The notes under the pieces are model-generated. The model was not told the DNA's origin and made no database searches. It saw only the letters and a list, made by a program, of their open reading frames with translations. A program made the position numbers and the translations under genes. DNA of 10,277 bases, from positions 1 to 10,277 of the forward strand of contig JBAXYJ010000095.1 of the NCBI GenBank assembly GCA_041670885.1, written 5' to 3'. This document shows positions 1 to 6,890 of the stretch, piece by piece (the first letter of the stretch is position 1; each line of letters starts with the position of its first letter). The DNA comes from JAJBWD01 sp041670885. Lineage in GTDB: Bacteria > Bacillota > Clostridia > Clostridiales > Clostridiaceae.

Positions 1-498
1 CTTAAAATCCCCAGCTGACATAGTCTTAACTTCATTTTCAGAAATATTAAGGCTTTCATTTAAAAGTGATTCTATATTATCCACCTTAGCTGAAGCAATA
101 TCTTCAAATGTCATTTGGTTTTTACTTAATAAGGATTTTATGTCATCTCCGCCAGCTGAAGTGATATTATCAAATGTGATCTGGTTTTCACTTAACAAGG
201 ATTTTATATCATCTAAGTTAAGTTTAGAAATAATACTTGAAATATCAGTTTTATCAGTATCCAGTGTGTTGATTTCATTAGGATTCATCCCTTTTTCTGA
301 GAGATTCCCGGAAGAATATTGACTTATAAGAAGACTTAATATATCACTATTTACTCCCTTATCAGACTTATCTTTTTTACTGGAAAATAAACCTGAAACA
401 AGCTTTTTGAAATCAACAATACTTATACTTTTCCCATTTGAGCTGCTTTTCCCAATAGTTTTATCAGTAGGAATATTTATTACCTCTCCAACATTCAT
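1..498 (-). CDS. fliK: Flagellar hook-length control protein FliK, N-terminal part (3' end outside window)
   Basis: The reading frame starts at ATG 498-496 (MNVGEVINIPTDK) and stays open for 166 codons to the left edge, so the C-terminus is missing. In related operons the gene after fliJ is fliK, the secreted ruler and substrate-specificity switch that sets hook length by acting on FlhB. The visible part fits a FliK N-terminus: it is polar, rich in Ser, Asp, Asn and Lys, has no membrane segment or signal peptide, and looks poorly structured. Residues 96-139 form two tandem 22-residue repeats with a decayed third copy after them. The diagnostic FliK C-terminal domain is not visible, so the name rests on position and composition. 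The gene directly abuts fliJ (TAAATG), and its ribosome site lies inside the last fliJ codons, so coupled translation is likely. Confidence 0.75.
   Translation of the reverse strand, partial: MNVGEVINIPTDKTIGKSSSNGKSISIVDFKKLVSGLFSSKKDKSDKGVNSDILSLLISQYSSGNLSEKGMNPNEINTLDTDKTDISSIISKLNLDDIKSLLSENQITFDNITSAGGDDIKSLLSKNQMTFEDIASAKVDNIESLLNESLNISENEVKTMSAGDFK
82..213 (-). repeat. Two tandem 66-bp (22-codon) repeats inside fliK
   Basis: Unit 1 (213 to 148) encodes residues 96-117 and begins DDIKSLLSENQITF. Unit 2 (147 to 82) encodes residues 118-139 and begins DDIKSLLSKNQMTF. By hand alignment the units match at 15 of 22 residues and 52 of 66 bases. A third, diverged copy starts at base 81 (DNIESLLNES). 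Each unit also has a weaker internal echo (DNITSA, EDIASA). The units are in frame and directly adjacent, so gain or loss of one would change the protein by exactly 22 residues. Confidence 0.9.
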
Positions 499-939
499 TT
501 ATTCACCTCCCTGTATCCTCCTTACAAAGCCGCTTATTGCAAATTCGTCATTTTCTTTTTGCTCCTGCTGCTTTAGAGTTTTAATAAATCTTTGGTAATC
601 CTTTTGCTTTAATATCTCTACTGTCTTGCTTTTAATTTTTTTTTCTTTTAAATCTGCCCTCCTTTCCGATAATATTTTATCTTTATAAATAAGCTCCTGA
701 TTAGTATTTTGAATATTTTTAGACATTCCTTCTAAATAAAACCAGGTTAGCTTTTTATCAATTATTGTTCCCATGTGCGTTTTTTCAGCATATTTATGGT
801 ACTCATGATTTAGCCATTCCAGTTTATCCTGGACTTTTTCCTTTTCTACCTTAGCTTCTTTAAATTTTATTTTGCTGTCTTCTTCCTGCTCTGCTCTGAT
901 ATCTAAAAGCTTTTGAAGATTAAACTTATACTTTTTCAT
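499..939 (-). CDS. fliJ: Flagellar export chaperone/ATPase stalk protein FliJ
   Basis: This 146-residue protein is almost wholly charged alpha helix (Lys, Glu, Gln) and is predicted to be an antiparallel coiled coil. That is the known form of FliJ, which sits like a rotor stalk in the FliI hexamer, contacts FlhA and recycles export chaperones. The N-terminus MKKYKFNLQKLLDIR carries the FliJ pattern F-x-L-x-K-x-L-D-x-R, and a second helix carries LKEKKIKSKTVEILKQKD. The length is close to the usual ~147. I chose ATG 939 because GGGAGG lies 4-5 nt upstream (bases 944-949). A longer frame starting at 969 adds ten residues (MYNSIIMGGN) that do not look like FliJ. It follows fliI after a 35-nt gap and abuts fliK. 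Confidence 0.93.
   Translation of the reverse strand: MKKYKFNLQKLLDIRAEQEEDSKIKFKEAKVEKEKVQDKLEWLNHEYHKYAEKTHMGTIIDKKLTWFYLEGMSKNIQNTNQELIYKDKILSERRADLKEKKIKSKTVEILKQKDYQRFIKTLKQQEQKENDEFAISGFVRRIQGGE
504..512 (-). promoter_or_regulatory. Ribosome binding site of fliK, inside the end of fliJ
   Basis: On the minus strand the bases read AGGGAGGTG, a strong match to the 16S rRNA anti-Shine-Dalgarno sequence, 5 nt before ATG 498. It overlaps the last codons of fliJ (Gln-Gly-Gly-Glu), so ribosomes finishing fliJ pass directly over it. Confidence 0.85.
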
Positions 940-974
940 GTTTCCTCCCATAATTATGGAATTATACAATTTTA

Positions 975-2288
975 TTAAGATATGCTAAATATACCTTTAA
1001 GTTTTTCTAAGCTGTCTTTAAATTCACTGTTATCTTCAACCTCTTGTTTAAGATATTCCTCAATACTGTCCTGATATTTTATTGCTTCATCTATTTTACT
1101 GCTGCTTCCTTTAACATAAGCTCCTATATTTATCAAATCCTCGGATTCTTTATAAACTGATAATAAATCTCTGGCTTTAGATGCTGCACTTTTATGATTT
1201 TTATCTGTAATTTCTGACATTAGCCTGCTTATGCTGTTTAAAACATCTATAGCAGGATAATGATTTTTTGCAGCTAAGTCTCTTGAGAGGACAATATGAC
1301 CATCTAAAATGCTTCTTGCTGCATCTGCAATTGGCTCATTAAAATCATCGCCGTCTACAAGTACAGTATAAAAAGCAGTTATAGATCCCTTATCTGACAT
1401 TCCTGTTCTTTCCATAAGCTTAGGAAGCATTGCAAAGACTGATGGAGTATAGCCTTTTGTAGCAGGCGGTTCGCCTATAGCCAGACCAATCTCTCTTTGG
1501 GCCATAGCAAATCTGGTTACAGAGTCCATCATAAGTATTACCTTTTTGCCCTGATCTCTAAAATACTCAGCTACTGCAGTTGCAGTAAATGCTCCCTTTA
1601 GCCTGACTAAAGCAGGCTTGTCTGAGGTTGCACAGACAATTACTGACTTTTTAAGTCCGTCGGCCCCCAGGTCCTTCTCAATAAAGTCAAGAACCTCTCT
1701 TCCTCTTTCTCCAATAAGTGCAATAACATTAACATCAGCTTCTGAATACCTGGCAATCATTCCAAGTAGTGTACTTTTACCTACTCCGCTTCCTGCAAAT
1801 ATACCAACCCTTTGTCCTTCACCACAGGTTAAAAATCCATCTATTGCTCTTACTCCGGTAGGAAGCACTGATTTTATTCTTCTTCTTTTAAGGGGGGATG
1901 GGGGCTGCCTGTCTATAGAATAAACGGTGCCATCTTCAATTTTTTCTTCTCCTATAGGATTTCCCAGACCATCAAGTACTTTCCCACATAAATCAAATGA
2001 GCATTTTATGTTGTGACATTTCCCTGTTTGAATCACCTTGCAGCCTGGTGATATTCCTGTCAGTTCACCTAAAACCATTAAAATTATCTTTTTGTCCTTA
2101 AATCCAACAGTTTCCGCGGGTACCGGAACGTTCATATTGTTATATATAAAGCAAACCTCTCCTACAAAAGACTTGATTCCTTCAGCTTCAATGGTTATAC
2201 CTATAACCTGACTTACAATTCCTTCATATTTCCAAATATTAAAATTTTCTATATCTTTTTCTACTTTTTGGAAATCAATATTTATCAT
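975..2288 (-). CDS. fliI: Flagellum-specific export ATPase FliI
   Basis: This 437-residue protein is the hexameric ATPase of the flagellar type III export apparatus. It works at the membrane base with FliH and FliJ and is related to the F1 beta subunit. The Walker A loop GSGVGKST is at residues 166-173, the catalytic-glutamate segment GERGREV at 193-199, and Walker B VILMMD at 250-255. Further family blocks are LPTGVRAIDG, GYTPSVFAMLPKLMERTG and VLVDGDDFNEPIADAARSILDGHIVLSR (the last split here as VLVDGDDFNEPIADAA then RSILDGHIVLSR). Residues 1 to about 90 form the beta-barrel-like N-domain. ATG 2288 (MINIDFQKVEK) is preferred: GGGAGAG lies 7 nt upstream, it falls one base after the fliH stop, and the length fits the family. 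A frame open to 2321 would overlap fliH and add eleven residues. One oddity is four cysteines at 83, 91, 96 and 101, in a segment where FliI proteins usually have none that I recall. Confidence 0.97.
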   Translation of the reverse strand: MINIDFQKVEKDIENFNIWKYEGIVSQVIGITIEAEGIKSFVGEVCFIYNNMNVPVPAETVGFKDKKIILMVLGELTGISPGCKVIQTGKCHNIKCSFDLCGKVLDGLGNPIGEEKIEDGTVYSIDRQPPSPLKRRRIKSVLPTGVRAIDGFLTCGEGQRVGIFAGSGVGKSTLLGMIARYSEADVNVIALIGERGREVLDFIEKDLGADGLKKSVIVCATSDKPALVRLKGAFTATAVAEYFRDQGKKVILMMDSVTRFAMAQREIGLAIGEPPATKGYTPSVFAMLPKLMERTGMSDKGSITAFYTVLVDGDDFNEPIADAARSILDGHIVLSRDLAAKNHYPAIDVLNSISRLMSEITDKNHKSAASKARDLLSVYKESEDLINIGAYVKGSSSKIDEAIKYQDSIEEYLKQEVEDNSEFKDSLEKLKGIFSIS

Positions 2289-2289
2289 T

Positions 2290-2991
2290 CTAGGACTCTC
2301 CCAAAATAATTTTTCCAACATTATCCATAACCCTGTCCATATCTAAGATAGCTCTTCCCTCATCTTTTACAAGAACTGCTGAATTATCATTTATTGTAAT
2401 ATCATCTATTATAAATACATCTAAATTGCTGCCGGTTTCTCTTTTCCAATTATCTATTCTGTTTCTGAGAGAATTACAGTATTTTTCATTACACCTTACT
2501 ATTACCTTGCTGCCCTGTTCCTGATTTAGAGCATCAATTATAACTTCATTTAAGGAGTCTGAAAATCCCAATTCCCTTTTCAAAACATTTTTTACTATTT
2601 TTGTTATAAGTTTTTTAATTTCATTTTCTTTTTCACTAAGATATTTGTTATACTCTGAAACTGCTTTATTATATAAGTCTTCTATTTTATCCATTGCTGT
2701 TTTATTTCTCTTCTCAGCCTCTATAGCTGCATCCTCTGCTCCCTTTTTAAAGCCTTCTTTGTAACCTTTTTCAAAGGCTGCTTTATATGCTTTTTTAGAA
2801 TCCAGTTTAGAATTTTCTATTATTTTCTCTGCTTCTTTTAATGCATTCTGATAAACAGAGTTATCTGTCTCAGGTTCTAACTTTGACTGGATTTCTTTTT
2901 CAATTACATTATTAAGATATAAGGTTATTACCTCTTTGTTCCCTAAGTTAACAATATTGGTCTTCTTTATAACATTACTCAATGATTGCAT
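2290..2991 (-). CDS. fliH: Flagellar export-ATPase regulator FliH
   Basis: This 233-residue protein is the FliI-binding stator, which anchors the export ATPase to the C-ring through FliN and FlhA. The sequence shows a variable N-terminus, then a long charged helix containing the FliH glycine repeat G-x3-G-x3-G (GYKEGFKKG, Gly 76, 80 and 84), a long helix to about residue 140, and a C-terminal mixed domain (KVIVRCNEKYCNSLRNRI, then GRAILDMDRVMDNVGKII) of the FliH/V-ATPase E-subunit type. ATG 2991 (MQSLSNVIKK) is chosen because AGGAGG is 5 nt upstream. The longer frame to 3030 has no ribosome site and would run deep into fliG. It overlaps the fliG 3' end by 17 nt and ends one base before fliI. 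Confidence 0.94.
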   Translation of the reverse strand: MQSLSNVIKKTNIVNLGNKEVITLYLNNVIEKEIQSKLEPETDNSVYQNALKEAEKIIENSKLDSKKAYKAAFEKGYKEGFKKGAEDAAIEAEKRNKTAMDKIEDLYNKAVSEYNKYLSEKENEIKKLITKIVKNVLKRELGFSDSLNEVIIDALNQEQGSKVIVRCNEKYCNSLRNRIDNWKRETGSNLDVFIIDDITINDNSAVLVKDEGRAILDMDRVMDNVGKIILGES

Positions 2992-3991
2992 CGCTGCCTC
3001 CTCTTGTAAGTATAATTTCTCCTGTTTCATCCAGCTTTCTTATAACTGAAACAATTTTCTGCTGTGATTTTTCCACATCAATCAGCCTTACAGGTCCTAA
3101 GAACTCTATATCTTCTTTCAGGGAAGCTGAAGCTCTCTTTGATTGATTTCTGAATATTGTCTCTGAAACTTCCTCTGAGCAGCCTTTCAGTGCTAAGGCA
3201 AGTTCTTTTGCATCCACATCTCTTAAAACCCTTTGAATTGAAGCATCTCCCAGGTTAATAATATCTTCAAATACAAACATAGAATCTTTAATTTTTTCTG
3301 CCAGCTGGGCATTATTCTTGCCAAGACCTTCAGTAATATTTTTTTCTGTAGACCTGTCCACCTGATTTAAAATATTAACAAGAGTATCTATTCCTCCAGC
3401 TGCTTCCACGTCAGATCTAACAACTGAAGAAAGCTTAGTGTCTAGAACCTTTTCTATTTCCTTAATCATAACCGGTGATGTATTGCTCATACTGGCAATT
3501 CTATATGCCACATCTATCTGAAGCTCTGTTGGAAGCTCAGATAAAATCTGCCCGGCTTTTTCCTTTTGAAGGTAGCACATAATAACTGCTATAGTCTGAG
3601 GGTGTTCATTTGTTATTATATTAAGAAGCTGCCTGCCGTCTGCTTTCCTTGCCAGTCCAAAAGGCCGAAACTGCTGAGTTGCCTCAGATACCTTTTCTAT
3701 AATATCTTTAGCCTGGGCAGCCCCTAAAGCCTTACTTAAAAGATTTCTTGCATATTCCATTCCGCCTTCTAATATATAGTCTCTAGCCTGATTCATATTT
3801 ATAAATTCATCCATTATTTCTTTTCTCTGCTCAGAATTTACTTTAGTCATATTGGCTATTTCATATGTAATTTTCTGTATCTCAGTTTCCGGCAGCTTTT
3901 TTATTATCCCTGCTGATATCTCAGGTCCCAAAGTTATAAACAGCATAGCCGCCTTTTGAACACCTGATAATTTATTATTAATTTTCACCAT
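2975..3991 (-). CDS. fliG: Flagellar motor switch/rotor protein FliG
   Basis: FliG forms the top of the C-ring, binds the FliF tail through its N-domain, binds FliM through its middle domain, and generates torque against MotA with its C-domain. At 338 residues it is the usual Gram-positive length. The N-domain starts KLSGVQKAAMLFITLG. The middle-domain signature EHPQ is at 129-132 (NEHPQTIAVIM), and the Gly-Gly linker is at 199-200. The C-domain has MFVFEDI at 238-244, followed by the torque helix IQRVLRDVDAKELALALKG at 252-270 with Arg257, Asp258, Asp260 and Glu263. ATG 3991 is preferred because GAGAGGT lies about 6 nt upstream. An ATG at 4006 would overlap fliF and lacks a good ribosome site. 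It starts 4 nt after the fliF stop and overlaps fliH by 17 nt. Confidence 0.97.
   Translation of the reverse strand: MVKINNKLSGVQKAAMLFITLGPEISAGIIKKLPETEIQKITYEIANMTKVNSEQRKEIMDEFINMNQARDYILEGGMEYARNLLSKALGAAQAKDIIEKVSEATQQFRPFGLARKADGRQLLNIITNEHPQTIAVIMCYLQKEKAGQILSELPTELQIDVAYRIASMSNTSPVMIKEIEKVLDTKLSSVVRSDVEAAGGIDTLVNILNQVDRSTEKNITEGLGKNNAQLAEKIKDSMFVFEDIINLGDASIQRVLRDVDAKELALALKGCSEEVSETIFRNQSKRASASLKEDIEFLGPVRLIDVEKSQQKIVSVIRKLDETGEIILTRGGSDAIIE
2997..3003 (-). promoter_or_regulatory. Ribosome binding site fixing the fliH start
   Basis: The minus strand reads GAGGAGG, 5 nt before ATG 2991 and inside the last codons of fliG. It selects this start over the upstream in-frame ATG at 3030 and implies translational coupling of fliH to fliG. 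Confidence 0.8.
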
Positions 3992-3995
3992 ATCT

Positions 3996-5546
3996 TTACC
4001 TCTCATCTTCAGATAGCCAGGATTTAACTATGTCAATAACCTGATCCGGCTTTTTTGAGGCATATTTTTTAATTTCATTTTCAAGATGTTCATTATCATT
4101 AGTAACTTCCAAATCAATTGGCTTTAGCGCTACTGTCTCAGCTTCCGGCAGCGAATCATTAAATATTTGATTAATTCTTTCCATATCTTTATTTCTGCCT
4201 TTTTTAAACTTCTTTAATAAAATTACAATAAATATAATAAATAAGACTGCTGAAGCTGCCGTAAATCCATAGGTTTTGTATAGGTTAAGCTTAGCCTCTT
4301 TAGCTTTCTCACTGTTTATTTCCTGTAAGTCTTTGGCTGCTGCATCTTTTGCATCAGTATTAAATTTTACGCCTTCTACAAAAATAGTATCTCCCCTTGT
4401 TGCATCAAAGCCAATAGCACCCTGAACCAGATTATTTATAACGTTTTTTGTATTTGCATCTATATTTCCATCAATTACAACCGAGGTACTTAGCTTATTA
4501 ATTGCTCCCGGAGCTTTTATAACTTTTTCTTCTGTTTTTGAAATTTCATAATTAGTTATTTCCTCGGAAGATCCGGTACTGCTTGTCCCAGTGGATGTTC
4601 CTGTTGTATTATTCATATTATTATCTACTGGAGAGGATGAAGTGCTGTCGGTACCTGACAAGTCTCCATTTATAGACTTTTGCTGGCTTTTTATTACTCC
4701 CTCAGGGTCAAATTTTATTATGTCCTTTTCTGAAGAATCAAAATTAAGATCTGCAAATATCTTAACCTTTACCTTGTCCTTACCGTATACTGCCTCCAGC
4801 ATAGACTTTATGCTATCTTCCAGTTTGTTCTCAAAGGTTGTCTTAACTGTCTGATTTTTTTGACTTGTACCGGCATCTGAATTATCAGCTAAATTATCTG
4901 TAAGCAGATTCATTTTATTATCCATTACCTGCACATTTTCTTTTTTCAGATTCTTAACACTGCCGCATAAAAGTGCAACTATTGACTTAACCTGATTCTG
5001 TGATAGTTCAGCACCGGATTTTAAGCTAAGAGTTACAGATGCGGTGGAATCTTCTGTATCTTTAACAAAAGTACTGTCATCGGGCAAAACCAGATGAACC
5101 CTTGCTCCTTCAACCTGAGTGAAGCTTTTTATAGTTCTCTCCAGCTCTCCTTCTAAGGCTCTCTGATAGTTAATCTTCATCTCAGCATCTGTTATCCCAA
5201 ATTTACTTGAATCAAATAGTTCAAATCCATTTGTTCCTCCATTAGATGTAACTGATGAAAGCATCTCCATTCTAAGCTGGTCCACCTGATCCTTAGGCAC
5301 ATATATGCTGTTTCCCGATACCTTTGTTGGGATATTCTCATCTTTTAATTTTTGAACTATAGTATTTGCATCATTTGTATTCATATTTGAAAAGAGAAGT
5401 CCATATTTGGTAGTTGTCATATTAATAAATAAATAGGATAGCCCAATTACTGCTGCTGCAAAAAGCAGAATCAGAGCTATCCTCCTGCTTTTGGTATAGC
5501 CCTTCCATTTATCTTTTGCACTCTTAAAAAACCCAGCAAAATTCAA
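3996..5546 (-). CDS. fliF: Flagellar MS-ring protein FliF (TTG start)
   Basis: FliF is the inner-membrane MS ring, the platform for the export gate, rod and C-ring. This 516-residue protein has transmembrane helix 1 at about 23-43 (IALILLFAAAVIGLSYLF) and extracytoplasmic ring-building domains containing VEGARVHLVLPDDSTFVKD at about 145-163. A Ser/Thr/Gly/Asn-rich low-complexity insert lies at about 297-328, helix 2 at about 427-446 (AASAVLFIIFIVILL), and a cytoplasmic tail ends KPDQVIDIVKSWLSEDER, the FliG-binding end. The start codon is TTG: bases 5544-5546 read CAA on the plus strand. AGGGGG sits 8 nt upstream, directly after the fliE stop, and no in-frame ATG exists before the first membrane helix. 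It is 15 nt from fliE and 4 nt from fliG. Confidence 0.96.
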   Translation of the reverse strand: MNFAGFFKSAKDKWKGYTKSRRIALILLFAAAVIGLSYLFINMTTTKYGLLFSNMNTNDANTIVQKLKDENIPTKVSGNSIYVPKDQVDQLRMEMLSSVTSNGGTNGFELFDSSKFGITDAEMKINYQRALEGELERTIKSFTQVEGARVHLVLPDDSTFVKDTEDSTASVTLSLKSGAELSQNQVKSIVALLCGSVKNLKKENVQVMDNKMNLLTDNLADNSDAGTSQKNQTVKTTFENKLEDSIKSMLEAVYGKDKVKVKIFADLNFDSSEKDIIKFDPEGVIKSQQKSINGDLSGTDSTSSSPVDNNMNNTTGTSTGTSSTGSSEEITNYEISKTEEKVIKAPGAINKLSTSVVIDGNIDANTKNVINNLVQGAIGFDATRGDTIFVEGVKFNTDAKDAAAKDLQEINSEKAKEAKLNLYKTYGFTAASAVLFIIFIVILLKKFKKGRNKDMERINQIFNDSLPEAETVALKPIDLEVTNDNEHLENEIKKYASKKPDQVIDIVKSWLSEDER

Positions 5547-5554
5547 GGTGAATT

Positions 5555-5560
5555 CCCCCT
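5555..5560 (-). promoter_or_regulatory. Ribosome binding site of fliF, before a TTG start
   Basis: The minus strand reads AGGGGG, 8 nt before TTG 5546 and immediately after the fliE TAA stop. The good spacing supports the rare start codon. The G-run is less perfect than the GGAGG of the neighbouring genes. Confidence 0.7.
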
Positions 5561-5561
5561 A

Positions 5562-5858
5562 TTATAACTGCATACTGTTAATCTGTTGATATGCTTCAAC
5601 TATTTTATTTCTAATTTGGACTGCCGTTTCAATAGATATTTTAGCTTCCGCAGCTGAAAGCATAACCTGATGAATATCTATATCCTTACCATTTATAAAA
5701 TCTTCAGTAGCATTTTCCGAATCTTCCTGCAGCTGATTTACCTCATTTAGCTTATCATTTAAAAGAGTCTTAAAACTTTCTATCCCATTATCATTACTTT
5801 TTTCATTGCTAGTGTCTAATAAATCCATAAATTTCGAATTAACTCTATTTATTTCCAT
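5562..5858 (-). CDS. fliE: Flagellar hook-basal body adaptor FliE
   Basis: FliE joins the MS ring and export gate to the proximal rod, and is the first rod-side protein exported. This 98-residue protein has the normal family length. Its N-terminus is polar and variable. Its C-terminal half carries the conserved FliE helix block, visible as IHQVMLSAAEAKISIETAV followed by QIRNKIVEAYQQINSMQL, the Y-Q-x-I-x-x-M-Q ending being characteristic. ATG 5858 is preceded by AAGGT at about 7 nt. It begins 5 nt after the flgC stop and ends 15 nt before fliF, in the standard flgB-flgC-fliE-fliF order. Confidence 0.95.
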   Translation of the reverse strand: MEINRVNSKFMDLLDTSNEKSNDNGIESFKTLLNDKLNEVNQLQEDSENATEDFINGKDIDIHQVMLSAAEAKISIETAVQIRNKIVEAYQQINSMQL

Positions 5859-5863
5859 ATATA

Positions 5864-6283
5864 TTACCTTCCAATCTCTAAAGCTTTCAAAAACATACTT
5901 TTTTCAGAATTCATGGCAGTTACATTTGCCTCATATGCCCTTGTTGCAGTAATAAGGTCTGCCATTTCATTTAATACATTTACATTAGGCATAGATACGT
6001 ATCCATCTTTATCTGCATCCGGATTTGTTGGATCATATTCCTTTTGAAAGGGGGATGTATCTTCTTCTATTCCGACAGCTTTAACTCCAAGAAGTTTATT
6101 CCCATTATTTGATGCCTGATCTAAGTTTTCCTGAAAAACAGCCACTTTTCTTCTGTAAGGCTCTCCATTTTCTCCTCTTGTGGTATTGGCATTGGCAATG
6201 TTTGAGGATATTGTATCCATTCTAAGCCTTTCAGCAGACAATCCGCTGCTGCTTATTCTTAAAGATTTAAATGCACTAAACAT
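5864..6283 (-). CDS. flgC: Flagellar proximal rod protein FlgC
   Basis: FlgC is a subunit of the proximal rod, exported through the flagellar apparatus without a cleaved signal. The 139-residue product begins MFSAFKSLRISSSGLSAERL, then DTISSNIANANTT, the rod/hook N-terminal signature. The C-terminus NVLNEMADLITATRAYEAN plus SEKSMFLKALEIGR is the matching FlgC helix that pairs with it. The start is uncertain. ATG 6283 gives the usual FlgC N-terminus but lies 12 nt from GGAGG (6296-6300). A GTG at 6292 would add Met-Ile-Ile and overlap the flgB stop as GTGA, but lies only 3 nt from GGAGG. I chose the ATG on protein similarity remembered from the family. Confidence 0.93.
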   Translation of the reverse strand: MFSAFKSLRISSSGLSAERLRMDTISSNIANANTTRGENGEPYRRKVAVFQENLDQASNNGNKLLGVKAVGIEEDTSPFQKEYDPTNPDADKDGYVSMPNVNVLNEMADLITATRAYEANVTAMNSEKSMFLKALEIGR

Positions 6284-6288
6284 AATTA

Positions 6289-6609
6289 TCACTTTCCTCC
6301 GTTAATAACGTAGCTCTGAACAGAAAGCCTGGTACTTATATCACTTACAAGAGCGTTATACATTAAAGTATTTGCTGACTCGTCTACCATTTCACTGTCA
6401 ATATCCACATTATTTCCATCTTCATTCATACTGGTAGACGTATCCTGCTTTACCTGAATTTTATTAGCTTCATTTTCAAGATTATCCTTAAAATTAACAT
6501 AATACCTTTTATATCCTTTTGTGTTGACATTTGCTATATTGTTTGCTATTACTTTTCCTCTTAAGGAAGATATGTCCAGGGCTTTTTTGGTAAGATTGTA
6601 AACGTCCAT
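6289..6609 (-). CDS. flgB: Flagellar proximal rod protein FlgB (short form)
   Basis: FlgB is a proximal rod subunit, assembled just outside the MS ring next to FliE. The N-terminus MDVYNLTKKALDISSLRGKV leads into IANNIANVNTKGYKR, the rod-protein signature with Lys where Pro is common (N-T-P-G-Y). The C-terminal part has MNEDGNNVDIDSEM and TLMYNALVSDISTRLS, both typical of FlgB. At 106 residues it is shorter than the ~130 residues I expect; the middle linker between the two conserved ends is what looks reduced. No frameshift is visible and both termini are intact, so I call it functional. A strong site TAGGAGGT (6613-6620) lies 3-4 nt before ATG 6609. It is the first gene of the operon. Confidence 0.95.
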   Translation of the reverse strand: MDVYNLTKKALDISSLRGKVIANNIANVNTKGYKRYYVNFKDNLENEANKIQVKQDTSTSMNEDGNNVDIDSEMVDESANTLMYNALVSDISTRLSVQSYVINGGK

Positions 6610-6681
6610 ATTACCTCCTAATTAAGCAATTTATATTATTTAATTTTTTTTAATATTCTGTAACATCTATTACTAATTTTT

Positions 6682-6710
6682 ATAATATTATAAATTGTAT
6701 TAAAATTCAA
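6682..6710 (-). promoter_or_regulatory. Candidate sigma-A-type promoter for the flgB operon
   Basis: On the minus strand TTGAAT (6710-6705) and TATTAT (6687-6682) are separated by exactly 17 nt, matching a housekeeping -35/-10 pair at 4 of 6 and 5 of 6 positions. It would give a leader of roughly 65-70 nt before flgB. A perfect TATAAT at 6757-6752 is an alternative -10, but has no good -35. I found no clear motility-sigma (TAAA plus GCCGATAA-like) promoter. In such AT-rich DNA this is a weak call. Confidence 0.4.
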
Positions 6711-6848
6711 GTTAAATATTGATTTTATTTTAATTTATTTTATTTAATTACATTATATTACTATTTATACTTTAATTTCTACGTACTGCCGTTTAAATTT
6801 CTTTTAATAAAATGTCGATTAAAATTTTATTATGTCATACATTATATC

Positions 6849-6890
6849 AAAAAAAATAGGAAATTATTATATAAAATAACAATTTCCTAT
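6849..6890 (-). terminator. Rho-independent terminator after the flagellin gene
   Basis: A perfect 10-bp inverted repeat, ATAGGAAATT at 6856-6865 and AATTTCCTAT at 6881-6890, encloses a 15-nt loop. On the minus strand it is followed directly by a run of T residues (6855 to 6849). It starts only 3 nt after the flagellin stop codon. The stem has just three G-C pairs, so it may be leaky. It separates the receptor-cheR-flagellin block from the flgB operon. Confidence 0.85.

Noticed and set aside
407..598. A 63-codon plus-strand frame crossing the fliK/fliJ boundary.
   Set aside because: It is antisense to two well-supported coupled genes, and no ribosome site was noted before it.
1618..1923. A 101-codon plus-strand frame inside fliI.
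   Set aside because: It is the complement of the conserved FliI ATPase core, where codon constraint keeps stops out; no supporting ribosome site or family resemblance.
4561..4660. Ser/Thr/Gly-rich stretch in fliF as a possible frameshift or insertion.
   Set aside because: The frame is continuous and the flanking domains are intact. A low-complexity loop in the extracytoplasmic part of FliF is common.
6802..6826. TTTTAAT and ATTAAAA inverted repeat in the intergenic region.
   Set aside because: It is a 7-bp A/T-only match in very AT-rich DNA with no T-run after it, so it is expected by chance.
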